From NCBI RefSeq assembly GCF_014650435.1, contig NZ_BMUY01000017.1, forward strand, positions 108,972-172,971: a stretch of DNA of 64,000 nucleotides, read 5' to 3'. Both the position numbers and the translations under genes were made by a program. This DNA comes from Streptomyces tendae (GTDB taxonomy: Bacteria; Actinomycetota; Actinomycetes; Streptomycetales; Streptomycetaceae). A model generated the notes under the pieces. It ran no database searches, had not been told where the DNA came from, and was given only the letters and a program-made list of their open reading frames with translations. Positions 50,175 through 64,000 of this stretch are shown here, in pieces (within the stretch, counting starts at the first letter, position 1; every line of letters starts with the position of its first letter).

Positions 50175-52928
50175 CTACCCTTCAGACTCCCCCCGGATCA
50201 CCGCGAGCACGCCGTCCAGCTCGTCAGGCTTCACAAGAACGTCACGAGCCTTTGAGCCTTCGCTCGGCCCGACGATGCTCCGTGACTCCATCAGGTCCAT
50301 CAGCCGCCCGGCCTTGGCGAAGCCGACGCGCAGCTTGCGCTGGAGCATCGAGGTGGACCCGAACTGCGTGGAGACGACCAGCTCGGCCGCCTGGCACAGC
50401 AGGTCGAGGTCGTCGCCGATGTCCTCGTCGATCTCCTTCTTCTGCTTGGTGCCCACGGTGACGTCGTCCCGGAAGACCGGCGCCATCTGGTCCTTGCAGT
50501 GCTGGACGACGACCGCGACCTCTTCCTCGGTCACGAACGCGCCCTGCATACGGGTCGGCTTGTTCGCGCCCATCGGCAGGAAGAGACCGTCGCCCTTGCC
50601 GATGAGCTTCTCGGCGCCGGGCTGGTCGAGGATGACCCGGGAGTCGGCGAGCGAGGAGGTGGCGAAGGCGAGCCGGGAGGGCACGTTGGCCTTGATCAGA
50701 CCGGTGACGACGTCGACGGACGGCCGCTGGGTGGCCAGCACCAGGTGGATGCCGGCCGCGCGCGCGAGCTGCGTGATCCTGACGATCGCGTCCTCGACGT
50801 CGCGCGGGGCGACCATCATCAGGTCGGCCAGCTCGTCCACGATCACCAGCAGGTACGGGTACGGCTGCAGCTCGCGTTCGCTGCCCTCGGGCGGCTTGAC
50901 CTTGCCCTCGCGCACCGCGCGGTTGAAGTCGTCGATGTGCCGGTAGCCGTAGGCGGCGAGGTCGTCGTAGCGCAGGTCCATCTCGCGCACGACCCACTGG
51001 AGCGCCTCGGCGGCCCGCTTGGGGTTGGTGATGATCGGCGTGATCAGGTGCGGGATGCCCTCGTAGGCCGTCAGCTCGACCCGCTTCGGGTCGACCAGGA
51101 TCATCCGGACGTCCTCCGGGGTCGCCCGCATCATGATCGAGGTGATCAGGCAGTTGATGCAGGACGACTTGCCGGAGCCGGTGGCGCCGGCGACCAGCAT
51201 GTGCGGCATCTTCGCCAGCGAGTGCATGACGTAGCCGCCCTCGACGTCCTTGCCGAAGGCGACCAGCATCGGGTCGTCGTCCTCGGCGGACTCGGCGAGG
51301 CGCAGCACGTCCCCGAGGTTGACCATCTCCCGGTCGGTGTTGGGAATCTCGATGCCGACCGCGGACTTGCCGGGGATCGGGCTGATGATCCGCACGTCGG
51401 GGCTGGCGACGGCGTACGCGATGTTCTTGGTCAGCGCGGTGATCCGCTCGACCTTCACGGCGGGGCCCAGCTCGACCTCGTAGCGCGTGACCGTCGGTCC
51501 GCGGGTGAAGCCGGTGACCCGGGCGTCGACCTTGAACTCGGTGAAGACGGTGGTCAGCGAGTCCACTATGGCGTCGTTGGCGGCGCTGCGCGCCTTGCCG
51601 GGGCCCCCGCGCGTGAGGGAGTCCAGGGACGGCAGGGAGTACGTGATGTCGCCGGAGAGCTGGAGCTGCTCGGCGCGCGGCGGCAGGTCCCGCTCCTTGG
51701 GCAGCGGCGTCTTGGTGAGGTCGGGGACCGCACCGCCCGCCGCGTCCGGTTCGGGGGCCTTGGCGGCGTCCTTCTTGAGCTTCCCCGGCTGCGGCCGCGC
51801 GGCCGGCACGGGCGTGGGCGTCGGGGTGGTGGACTCGCGGTCCCCCGTGCTCACGCCCTGGGTGAGGTCGGCGACCAGCGGCGAGGGCGGCATCCCGTGC
51901 AGTACGGCACCGTCGAGCGCGGCGGCGGCCGCCGCGGCGACGTCCACGGCGTCCATCGGACGATTCATCTCGGGCTGGGGCACGGCGGACCGCCGGGGCC
52001 TGCCGCGGCGCCGGCTGAGGGCCTCCTGCTCGGCCGCGTCGGGGTCGTACGCCTCGGCGGCGGCCGGGGCGCCGCGCTTGCGGGGCCGGGCGGGCAGCGC
52101 CTCGCGCCACTGCTCGTCGTAGCGCTCGTCGTCCTCGGTGAACTCGTCCGCCACCGGGTCGTGCACCACGCCCAGCCGCACCCCGAGCTGCCGCAGCCGC
52201 TGCGGAATGGCGTTGACCGGGGTGGCCGTGACGACGAGCAGCCCGAAGACCGTGAGCAGCACGAGCAGCGGCACGGCCAGCACGTCGGTCATCGTGTACG
52301 ACAGCGGGGTCGCCGCGCCCCAGCCGATGAGGCCGCCGGCGTCCCTTATGGCCTGCATGCCCTCGCTGCGGGCCGGCGAGCCGCAGGCGATGTGCACCTG
52401 GCCGAGCACGCCGATGACGAGCGCGGACAGGCCGATCACGATCCGCCCGTTGGCCTCGGGCTTCTCGGGGTGCCGGATCAGACGTACGGCGATGGCGCCG
52501 AGCAGGATCGGCACGAGCAGGTCGAGACGGCCGAAGGCGCCGGTCACGAGGATCTCGACCAGGTCGCCGACGGGGCCCTTGAGGTCGGCCCAGGTGCCCG
52601 CGGCGACGATCAGCGAGACGCCGAGCAGCAGCAGGGCGACGCCGTCCTTGCGATGGGCCGGGTCGAGGTTCTTGGCACCCTGCCCTATGCCGCGGAAGAC
52701 GGCGCCCACCCCGTGCGCGAGGCCCAGCCAGAGCGCACGCACCAGCCGGTAGACGCCCCCGGTTGGATTCGGAGCCGGTTTGGGCGCGGGCTTCTTCGCC
52801 GCGGCCTTCTTGGCGGGCGCCTTTTTCGCGGGTGCCTTCTTCGCGGCGGCCTTCTTGGCGGGACCCTTCGCGGGAGCGGCCGCCTTCTTCGCGGTCTGCT
52901 TCTTGGCTGCGGAGGGACGTGAGGCCAT
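50175..52928 (-). CDS. ftsK: DNA translocase FtsK
   Basis: The product is 917 residues from ATG 52928; a GTG at 52964 would give 929. The N-terminus is a Lys/Ala/Pro repeat region (about 5-50) like histone H1. Four to five membrane helices (about 90-245) and a Pro/Ala-rich linker follow. The motor (about 440-840) has Walker A AGATGSGKSS, VIVDELADLMM and ATQRPSVDVVTG. A C-terminal gamma winged helix has STSMLQRKLRVGFAKAGRLMDLME. It moves DNA during sporulation septation and segregation. Confidence 0.96.
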   Translation of the reverse strand: MASRPSAAKKQTAKKAAAPAKGPAKKAAAKKAPAKKAPAKKAAAKKPAPKPAPNPTGGVYRLVRALWLGLAHGVGAVFRGIGQGAKNLDPAHRKDGVALLLLGVSLIVAAGTWADLKGPVGDLVEILVTGAFGRLDLLVPILLGAIAVRLIRHPEKPEANGRIVIGLSALVIGVLGQVHIACGSPARSEGMQAIRDAGGLIGWGAATPLSYTMTDVLAVPLLVLLTVFGLLVVTATPVNAIPQRLRQLGVRLGVVHDPVADEFTEDDERYDEQWREALPARPRKRGAPAAAEAYDPDAAEQEALSRRRGRPRRSAVPQPEMNRPMDAVDVAAAAAAALDGAVLHGMPPSPLVADLTQGVSTGDRESTTPTPTPVPAARPQPGKLKKDAAKAPEPDAAGGAVPDLTKTPLPKERDLPPRAEQLQLSGDITYSLPSLDSLTRGGPGKARSAANDAIVDSLTTVFTEFKVDARVTGFTRGPTVTRYEVELGPAVKVERITALTKNIAYAVASPDVRIISPIPGKSAVGIEIPNTDREMVNLGDVLRLAESAEDDDPMLVAFGKDVEGGYVMHSLAKMPHMLVAGATGSGKSSCINCLITSIMMRATPEDVRMILVDPKRVELTAYEGIPHLITPIITNPKRAAEALQWVVREMDLRYDDLAAYGYRHIDDFNRAVREGKVKPPEGSERELQPYPYLLVIVDELADLMMVAPRDVEDAIVRITQLARAAGIHLVLATQRPSVDVVTGLIKANVPSRLAFATSSLADSRVILDQPGAEKLIGKGDGLFLPMGANKPTRMQGAFVTEEEVAVVVQHCKDQMAPVFRDDVTVGTKQKKEIDEDIGDDLDLLCQAAELVVSTQFGSTSMLQRKLRVGFAKAGRLMDLMESRSIVGPSEGSKARDVLVKPDELDGVLAVIRGESEG

Positions 52929-53131
52929 GGGTGTGAGGTTACCGGGGGAGACGGCGGTCGACACGTGTGCCTACCGCTTCACCCGTTCGTGTCGCCCCCG
53001 CACAGGGGCGGAACTGACGCTTCCGCTACTGCCCCTGACAAGCCCTCACGGACCGCCCGACCGCGCCCCGTCACGGACGTCCACGCAGACCGGCCCGGTG
53101 GAACACGCGGGCACCAGGGGCGCACACGGCG

Positions 53132-53806
53132 TCAGTTGACGGCGGCCTGGCCTCCGGAGGCGCCCGGCTCCAGGGCGTCCAGCGCCCGTCGGAGTCCGGT
53201 GAGCTTGCGCTCCAGGTGGGCGGCCGTCGCCACGGCGGCCGCGTCCGTCGACTCGTCGCCGAGCTGCTTGGACAGCGCCTCCGCCTGCTCCTCCACGGCC
53301 GCCAGCCGCGCCGACAGCTCGGCGAGCAGCCCCGCCGGCTCCTTGGCCTCGCCGGCCTCGGCCTTGCCGTTGCCCTCCAACTGGAGCCGCAGCAGCGCCG
53401 CCTGCTCACGCAGCTGGCAGTTCTTCATGTACAGCTCGACGAAGACCGAGACCTTGGCCCGCAGCACCCAGGGGTCGAACGGCTTGGAGATGTAGTCCAC
53501 CGCGCCCGCCGCGTACCCGCGGAAGGTGTGGTGCGGGCCGTGGTTGATCGCCGTGAGGAAGATGATCGGGATGTCCCGGGTCCGCTCCCGTCGCTTGATG
53601 TGCGCGGCGGTCTCGAAACCGTCCATGCCCGGCATCTGGACGTCCAGCAGAATGACCGCGAAGTCGTCCGTGAGCAGTGCTTTGAGCGCTTCCTCCCCGG
53701 ACGATGCCCGCACCAGCGTCTGATCGAGCGCCGAGAGGATCGCCTCCAGCGCAAGCAGATTCTCCGGCCGGTCATCGACCAGGAGGATCTTGGCCTTCTG
53801 CACCAT
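53132..53806 (-). CDS. osaB: Response regulator OsaB
   Basis: This 224-residue protein has a receiver domain (about 5-120) with LLVDD, phospho-acceptor Asp in VILLDVQMPGMDGFE and Lys in YISKPFDPW. A C-terminal coiled coil (about 135-215) with QLREQAALLRLQLEGN and ALSKQLGDES follows. There is no DNA-binding domain, so output is by protein contact. The ATG follows GAGGAGGGCGG; in-frame extension to 53923 or further is not needed. Neighbouring osaA is its known partner in S. coelicolor osmoadaptation. Confidence 0.9.
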   Translation of the reverse strand: MVQKAKILLVDDRPENLLALEAILSALDQTLVRASSGEEALKALLTDDFAVILLDVQMPGMDGFETAAHIKRRERTRDIPIIFLTAINHGPHHTFRGYAAGAVDYISKPFDPWVLRAKVSVFVELYMKNCQLREQAALLRLQLEGNGKAEAGEAKEPAGLLAELSARLAAVEEQAEALSKQLGDESTDAAAVATAAHLERKLTGLRRALDALEPGASGGQAAVN

Positions 53807-54270
53807 GGCCCGCCCTCCTCGCCCCGGCGTGGGGCCTCCCCTGTCCACAGGACCTGGCACGGCACCGGCGGGTGCCGCCCCGGGGGACGGCTCCCTTGCG
53901 CCGTCCGTCCTTGTGCCGGTCATCGTAGCCGCACCCCGCCTGTCGCCACACCCTGTCACCGTGATGTCACTGTGCTCGTAGCAGAAACGCAGCGGGAGAC
54001 CAGAAGGTTCCCCGAATCCCGCACTCCTACACGGCTTCGGGCACGCTGAGTCAGCGACTGCGCGTGGACTCCGAAGGTTCCCGCCGTTTACACACACCCC
54101 ACGTTCGCACACCGCCCGAGCGGACCGCACGGAAGGTGCCCGTACGCACGAGGACACCGTGCCCGAACGTACTACGGGCCCGGGGTCCGAGCGTACCGAT
54201 CACTTCCCGCCCGGACCCCGGCCGCGGCCACCGGCTCCCCCGTGGGCCACTGCCGCCGGCCCGCCCGCGC
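53807..54270. other. Non-coding gap upstream of osaB
   Basis: This 464-bp stretch lies between the osaA stop and the osaB start, both minus strand. No supported gene lies in it. It must hold the osaB promoter, because such a long gap makes read-through from osaA unlikely as the only source. I could not fix a sigma-B-type or housekeeping promoter with confidence. GAAGGTTCCC occurs twice, near 54003 and 54073. Confidence 0.5.
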
Positions 54271-59760
<5,490 letters not shown>

Positions 59761-60154
59761 TGTGTCCCTCCCGCAGGGGTCGACCGATACCGCTGTGCCC
59801 GGTCCGCCCACGCTCGGCGGACCGGTTGCTGCCGCTTGATTCCCGTACTGCCGGGCGATCCGGTCCGGCGCGCCGGACCGCTTCCAGAGGCTGCTGCCCA
59901 CCCGACTCGGCGCGCATTCACCTGCCCGGACCTTCATAAGCAGCTTGCCCAGTGTTTCACCCCGGCCGAACCAGGCCATAACAGTTCGGCAGCTTCGCAC
60001 ATCGTCCGCACACCCTCTGGGCGGAAACACTGCAGACCGGCATCCGGATGGACGGCGAAGGTAAGTAACCTTGCATACGGCTGTCCAGCCGAACCGGTCC
60101 CGTCCGGTCTGGGCGGTGGCACGGAGACGAGCGGGCATCGGAGGGGCGGCCGGA
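59761..60154. other. Divergent promoter region between osaA and the SpoIIE gene
   Basis: This 394-bp gap has no supported gene. It must contain the osaA promoter (minus) and the phosphatase promoter (plus). Ribosome-binding sites are clear at both ends (GGGAGGG for osaA, GGAGGGG for the phosphatase). I could not assign -35/-10 boxes reliably. Confidence 0.5.
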
Positions 60155-62905
60155 ATGACCACCGGACTGATCCCGGGGGAGCAGCCCCCGGATCCCGGGC
60201 CGACGGGTGGACTGCCGCAGCAGCGGCGCGAGCCGGTCGGCCATGAGGCCGTGCACGGGGAGAGAGGGTCGAGGAGTTCTGTGATCACCGCGCGCGCGGC
60301 CGCCAGCTTCGAGCCCGTCGGACGATCCGTGGCGAGCGCCCGGTCCTTCGTCCGCGACACGCTCCAGGGCTGGGGCCATGCCGACATCGTCGACGACGCC
60401 GTGGTGCTCACCAGCGAACTGGTGACCAATGCCGTGGTCCACGCCGGCACCACCGCCGACGTCCTGTGCCTGCGCAGCGACGACGGCGTACGGATCGAGG
60501 TGGCCGACCACTACCCCGAGCGCGAGGTCCCCCTCCAGGGCTCCCCCGCCGACATGGGCAGCCCCGACCGCGAGGGCGGCCGCGGGCTCCAGCTGTGCGC
60601 GGCCCTGGCGGACCGCTGGGGCGTCGAGTACACGCCCACGCTGAAGAACGTCTGGTTCCACCTCCACCTGCCGGAGCGTCCGGTCGGCACCCGCGCCGCC
60701 GGCCCCTCCCTCCCGGCGGCCCTCCTGCCGCTCGCCGACGGCCGGGTCCGCGTCGCCGTCGTCCAGATCGACCGCACCGGCGCGGTCACGTCCTGGAACG
60801 AGGACGCGGAAGAGCTGTTCGGCTACACCGCCGACCAGGTCACCGGAAAGCCGCTGACCGACCTCGCCGCGTGGCCGCACACCCCCGGCACCAGCACCGG
60901 CATCGCCGAGGCACTCCAGCTCTCCCGCTGGGAGGGCAGCTACGGCATGCGGGGCGCCAACGGCCGCGTCACCCCGGTCTACGCCTCCCACCTGCGCGTC
61001 CGCGACGCCGACGGCGAGCCCTCCACGGTCTGCCTCCTCGTGCGCGACCACGAACGCGCGGTGCTGCAGACCCCGTTGCGGGTGCCGGCCTCCGACTCCC
61101 CGTCCTCCGAGGGCCAGAGCACCGACCCCTTCGAAGTGTTCATCGGCTCCCCCGCCCCGGACGACCTCGACGGCCTCCTGCAGCGCACGGTCGAACGCGC
61201 CCGCGACATGCTCGACGCCGACGCCGCCTTCCTGCTCCTGGCGACCGACGACGAAACGGAGTTGGAGGTCCGCGCCTCCACCGGTCTGCCCTCCGCCCGC
61301 CAGCGTTTCGCCCGCGTCCCCGTCGAGGCCGGACCCGGCCGCTACGGCTCGGCGCGCATGCCCGCCGTCCACGACGACCTCGAGTCCGTCCCCGGCGCGG
61401 TCCCGCTGCTCAACAGCACGGGCATGCGCTCGGTGGTCACCGTCCCCCTCAAGGTCGAGGGCCGCCTCACCGGCTCACTCGGCGTCGCCGCCGAGGCCCC
61501 CGGCCGGTACTCCAACGAGGAGGCGCTGCGCCTCCAGTTCGCCGCCGACCGCATCGCGCTCGCCGTCGAGTCCGCGCGCCTCGGCGAGTTGGAGCGGCTG
61601 CGCCGCGGCTCGCTCAGCTTCCTCGTCGAGGCCTCCGACCTCCTCGCCGGCACCCTGGACCGCGACCAGACGCTGGCCCTCATGGCCCAGATGACGGTTC
61701 CCACGCTGGCCACCTGGTGCGCCGTCTACACGATCGCCGACCAGTCCTCGGACCCGTACCTCTCGTACGTCCTGCACGAGGACGAGGAACTCATCGACGG
61801 CATCAAGTCCCTGCTGTCGAAGATCGCCCCGCCCGACCCGGTGCCCACCCCGGGCGCCCGCGTGTGGACGGCCCCGGCGGAAATGGCCCACCAGGCGGCC
61901 CTGCGCACCTCCATGCGGGACCTCGGCCTCAGCGGCGGCGCGCCCCAGCCGCTGAGCACCGGCATCGGTCCGACCCTCGCCACGGCCTCCGCGGTCGGCG
62001 GCGAGACCGTCGTGCTGCCGCTGGTCGCCCGCAACCGCGTCATCGGCATGCTCACGCTCGGCAAGCCCACCGACGACCACTTCCGCCAGGAGATCCTCGA
62101 ACTCGCCGAGGACCTGTCCCGCAGGGCCGCCCTGGCCCTGGACAACGCCCGCCTGTACTCGGAGCGCACGGCCATCAGCCAGTCCCTCCAGCGCAGCCTC
62201 CTGCCCCCGGAACTCCCCGTCGTGGACGGCGTGGAGGTCGACGTCATCTACCGCGCCGCGGGCGAGGGCAACGAGGTCGGCGGCGACTTCTACGACCTCT
62301 TCCCCATCAGCGACGACGCCTACGGCTTCGCCATCGGCGACGTCTGCGGTACGGGCCCCAACGCGGCTGCCGTCACCGGCCTCGCCCGGCACGCCCTGCG
62401 CCTGCTGGCCCGCGAGGGCCTCAGCGGCCCGGAGGTCCTGCAGCGCCTCAACTCCGCCATCCTCGACGAGGGCGCCCGCAGCCGCTTCCTCACGCTGCTG
62501 TACGGCGAGATGCGCCCGCAGGAGGACGGCGGCGCGGAGTTGAAGGTGGTCTGCGCCGGCCATCCGCTCCCGCTCCGCCTGCGCCAGGACGGCACGGTGG
62601 AACCGGCCGCCGAACCGCAGCCCCTCCTCGGCGTCATCGAGGACCTGGAGCTGTACGAGCAGACGGTCACCCTCGACCCGGGCGACGTCCTGCTCTGTGT
62701 CACGGACGGCGTCACCGAACGCCGCGAGGGCACGCGCATGCTGGGCGACGACGGCCTCGCCGACGTCCTGACGACGTGCACGGGTCTGACGGCGGGCGCG
62801 GTGGCCGCCCGCATCATGCGCGCGGTGGAACGCTTCGCGTCCGACGCCCCGTCCGACGACATGGCGATCCTCGCGATGCGCGTCCCGGAGCCCCACGCGG
62901 ACTGA
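60155..62905 (+). CDS. Multidomain regulator: RsbW-like ATPase, PAS, GAF, SpoIIE phosphatase
   Basis: This 916-residue cytosolic protein has an anti-sigma-like HATPase (about 45-180) with VLTSELVTNAVVHAG and GRGLQLC; PAS (about 205-300) with SWNEDAEELFGYTADQVTG; two GAF-like regions (about 340-500 and 510-690); and a C-terminal PP2C/SpoIIE phosphatase (about 705-912) with GNEVGGDFYDLF, GDVCGTGPNAA and SDDMAILAM. Such proteins control anti-anti-sigma factors in SigB-like stress networks. It is divergent from osaA, suggesting a shared osmotic or stress theme. The ATG is eight bases after GGAGGGG. Confidence 0.92.
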   Translation: MTTGLIPGEQPPDPGPTGGLPQQRREPVGHEAVHGERGSRSSVITARAAASFEPVGRSVASARSFVRDTLQGWGHADIVDDAVVLTSELVTNAVVHAGTTADVLCLRSDDGVRIEVADHYPEREVPLQGSPADMGSPDREGGRGLQLCAALADRWGVEYTPTLKNVWFHLHLPERPVGTRAAGPSLPAALLPLADGRVRVAVVQIDRTGAVTSWNEDAEELFGYTADQVTGKPLTDLAAWPHTPGTSTGIAEALQLSRWEGSYGMRGANGRVTPVYASHLRVRDADGEPSTVCLLVRDHERAVLQTPLRVPASDSPSSEGQSTDPFEVFIGSPAPDDLDGLLQRTVERARDMLDADAAFLLLATDDETELEVRASTGLPSARQRFARVPVEAGPGRYGSARMPAVHDDLESVPGAVPLLNSTGMRSVVTVPLKVEGRLTGSLGVAAEAPGRYSNEEALRLQFAADRIALAVESARLGELERLRRGSLSFLVEASDLLAGTLDRDQTLALMAQMTVPTLATWCAVYTIADQSSDPYLSYVLHEDEELIDGIKSLLSKIAPPDPVPTPGARVWTAPAEMAHQAALRTSMRDLGLSGGAPQPLSTGIGPTLATASAVGGETVVLPLVARNRVIGMLTLGKPTDDHFRQEILELAEDLSRRAALALDNARLYSERTAISQSLQRSLLPPELPVVDGVEVDVIYRAAGEGNEVGGDFYDLFPISDDAYGFAIGDVCGTGPNAAAVTGLARHALRLLAREGLSGPEVLQRLNSAILDEGARSRFLTLLYGEMRPQEDGGAELKVVCAGHPLPLRLRQDGTVEPAAEPQPLLGVIEDLELYEQTVTLDPGDVLLCVTDGVTERREGTRMLGDDGLADVLTTCTGLTAGAVAARIMRAVERFASDAPSDDMAILAMRVPEPHAD

Positions 62906-62937
62906 CCAGGGCGTGCGCGGGCATGCGCAGGCATGCA

Positions 62938-62967
62938 AAAGGCCCCGCCCAATCGGGCGGGGCCTTT
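62938..62967. terminator. Bidirectional intrinsic terminator
   Basis: A 13-bp perfect stem with an AATC loop and A/T flanks lies between the SpoIIE gene stop and the minus-strand tRNA gene. It has a short T run on both strands, so it can end both transcripts. Confidence 0.9.
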
Positions 62968-62971
62968 GTAC

Positions 62972-63047
62972 TGGAGCCCCCAAACGGAATCGAACCGTTG
63001 ACCTTCTCCTTACCATGGAGACGCTCTACCGACTGAGCTATAGGGGC
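62972..63047 (-). tRNA. tRNA-Thr (anticodon GGT)
   Basis: This is a 76-nt cloverleaf on the minus strand. The acceptor arm GCCCCTA pairs with TGGGGGC, the D-arm has GCTCAGTCGGTAGAGC, the anticodon loop is ATGGTAA with anticodon GGT, and the T-arm has GGTTCGATTCC. The CCA end is encoded. The terminator lies five bases beyond the 3' end. Confidence 0.97.
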
Positions 63048-63129
63048 CTGTCGCTTTCGAGGTTTCCCTCGCGGCAACGGAATAGATCATACCCCGAACA
63101 AGCCGGTGCTCCCAACCACGGACTTTGAC

Positions 63130-63807
63130 TCAGTACGCGGACTGCAACAGCCCACCGAGCGCATTGCAGGCGGACACGATCCGCTGCATGTCCCGCTTGG
63201 TCAACGCGGCCTCGACAGGCAGCGCGAGCGTCTCGTCGACGGCCCGCTCCGTCTCCGGCAGCGACACACACCGCCGGAATCCAGGCATCCGGTGCACGGG
63301 CGTCTTCACCGGCACCCGGCACTCGACGCCCCTCCCCCGTATCGCGCGGGCGAACGCGTCACGGTCCGGCCGCCCGTTCCCCGGCACCCGCACCACGTAC
63401 TGCTGATAGGTGTGCCCGTCACCCCCGTCGGGGGTCCGCACGCCCCTCAACTTCCCGTCGAGGTAGGCCGCCCGCTGCCTGCGCCGGGCTATCTCGTCGT
63501 ACGGCGCCTCGGACTCGCTCCGCTCCAGCACGAGCAGCCCGTGCCGCTCACCGATCCGGTGCAGGGAGCCCATGTCCGCCGGCCGCCCGAACCGGTGCAC
63601 GACGACGATGGCCGCGGTCCTGGGCGTCAGCGCCGCCTCCACCAGAGAGGCGTCCAGGCAGTAGGTCGCCGGATCTATGTCGGCGAAGACCGGCGACGCG
63701 CCCGCCAGGGCCACGGCCTCGGCGACTTCCACGTTTCCGAAGGCAGGTACGACGACCTCGTCACCGACGCCCACGCCGGCGGCCCTGAGCATTGCTGCAG
63801 TACCCAT
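63130..63807 (-). CDS. Reduced DegT/DnrJ/EryC1-like aminotransferase homologue
   Basis: The product is about 225 residues from ATG 63807, with no clear ribosome-binding site. It starts MGTAAMLRAAGVGVGDEVVVPAFGNVEVAEAVALAGASPVFADID, which matches DegT-family proteins from their SGTAAL block onward. The first about 50 residues of the usual fold are missing, and the region carrying the PLP-binding Lys is shortened to ERSESEAPYDEIARRR. The C-terminal domain is present. It is probably not a working aminotransferase. It lies directly behind the rRNA terminator. Confidence 0.75.
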   Translation of the reverse strand: MGTAAMLRAAGVGVGDEVVVPAFGNVEVAEAVALAGASPVFADIDPATYCLDASLVEAALTPRTAAIVVVHRFGRPADMGSLHRIGERHGLLVLERSESEAPYDEIARRRQRAAYLDGKLRGVRTPDGGDGHTYQQYVVRVPGNGRPDRDAFARAIRGRGVECRVPVKTPVHRMPGFRRCVSLPETERAVDETLALPVEAALTKRDMQRIVSACNALGGLLQSAY

Positions 63808-63852
63808 AAGTGGGATGGTCGGGGCGCAACGTGAACTCGAAGTAACAGAAAG

Positions 63853-63895
63853 CAAAAAAGGGCTGGTCGCGGAACCGAAGTTCCGGGACCAGCCC
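63853..63895 (-). terminator. rRNA operon terminator
   Basis: On the minus strand a long stem (GGGCTGGTC with GACCAGCCC, plus an inner GGAAC/GTTCC and loop CGAA) is followed by TTTTTT. It is a textbook rho-independent terminator 12 bp after the 5S gene. Confidence 0.95.
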
Positions 63896-63906
63896 TTCCA
63901 ATAATT

Positions 63907-64000
63907 GTTCGGCGGCGTCCTACTCTCCCACAGGGTCCCCCCTGCAGTACCATCGGCGCTGTAAGGCTTAGCTTCCGGGTTCGAAATGTAACCGGGCGTT
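63907..64000 (-). rRNA. rrf: 5S ribosomal RNA (partial)
   Basis: The minus strand carries the 3' part of 5S rRNA, including the blocks GGGAGAGTAGGACGCCGCC, CGATGGTACTGCAGG and AACCCGGAAGCTAAGCC. The 5' end and the rest of the rRNA operon lie beyond the window edge. Confidence 0.96.

Noticed and set aside
53807..54157. N-terminal extension of osaB to an earlier start
   Set aside because: The extension is Arg/Pro/Gly/Cys-rich with no domain, while the ATG at 53806 has a strong ribosome-binding site directly before the receiver domain.
63808..63855. Upstream TTG start extending the DegT-like protein by 16 residues
   Set aside because: The TTG lies inside the T tract of the rRNA terminator and has no ribosome-binding site; the added residues do not resemble the family.

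Overview
This window is high-GC DNA from a Streptomyces-type actinobacterium. The gene order (hflX, an M1 aminopeptidase, a RelA/SpoT homologue, dapF, miaA, miaB, a glutamate transporter with its two-component system, recX-recA, lhr-nei, clgR-cinA-pgsA-rimO, ftsK, osaB-osaA, tRNA-Thr, 5S rRNA) matches the chromosomal core of Streptomyces coelicolor and its relatives as I know it. Gene names are by family and gene order; no database search was possible.

Layout. 0-2.7 kb: two tandem, clearly duplicated secreted serine-protease lipoproteins, ended by a perfect 20-bp-stem terminator. 2.7-14.2 kb (mostly minus strand): hflX, a secreted aminopeptidase, rshA, dapF, a membrane protein, miaA, two small plus-strand genes (one of the MT0933 antitoxin-like family), a LigB-like dioxygenase and miaB. 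14.3-20.4 kb: a secreted cellulose-binding protein behind a perfect CebR-type operator, a NarL-type two-component pair, a KhtTU-like cation/proton antiporter pair and an orphan TAXI binding protein. 20.4-26.2 kb: gluK-gluR and the divergent gluABCD operon for glutamate uptake. 26.4-30.2 kb: an FAD monooxygenase, then a cysteine dioxygenase-rhodanese operon preceded by a 28-codon cysteine-rich leader ORF, and an orphan sugar-type binding lipoprotein. 30.5-34.5 kb: recX-recA with a LexA-like box, an orphan VapB-like antitoxin, an AI-2E family membrane protein and a DUF3046 protein. 34.6-46 kb: a prenyltransferase-like toroid protein, AraC-AzlC-AzlD, Lhr helicase with Nei2 glycosylase, an ArsR/SRPBCC pair, a small membrane protein and DpsB. 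45.6-53 kb: clgR, cinA, pgsA, rimO, a RodZ-like protein and ftsK. 53-63 kb: OsaB and the 1829-residue poly-HAMP hybrid kinase OsaA, with a divergent PAS/GAF/SpoIIE phosphatase. 63-64 kb: tRNA-Thr, a reduced DegT-like aminotransferase and the 3' end of an rRNA operon (terminator and 5S rRNA), all on the minus strand.

The most interesting signal is upstream of the cysteine dioxygenase gene. A promoter fires almost exactly at the GTG of a short leaderless ORF ending Cys-Val-Cys-Arg-Pro-Ser-Cys-stop. Its last codons contain an 8-nt sequence perfectly complementary to the dioxygenase ribosome-binding site. This has the architecture of a cysteine-sensing translational attenuator placed, unusually, in front of a cysteine-degrading enzyme. 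Other points of note are a TAXI binding protein without any TRAP permease beside the glutamate sensor kinase, a likely ArsR operator overlapping its own start codon, a 130-nt convergent CDS overlap, and several short tandem repeats at gene ends.
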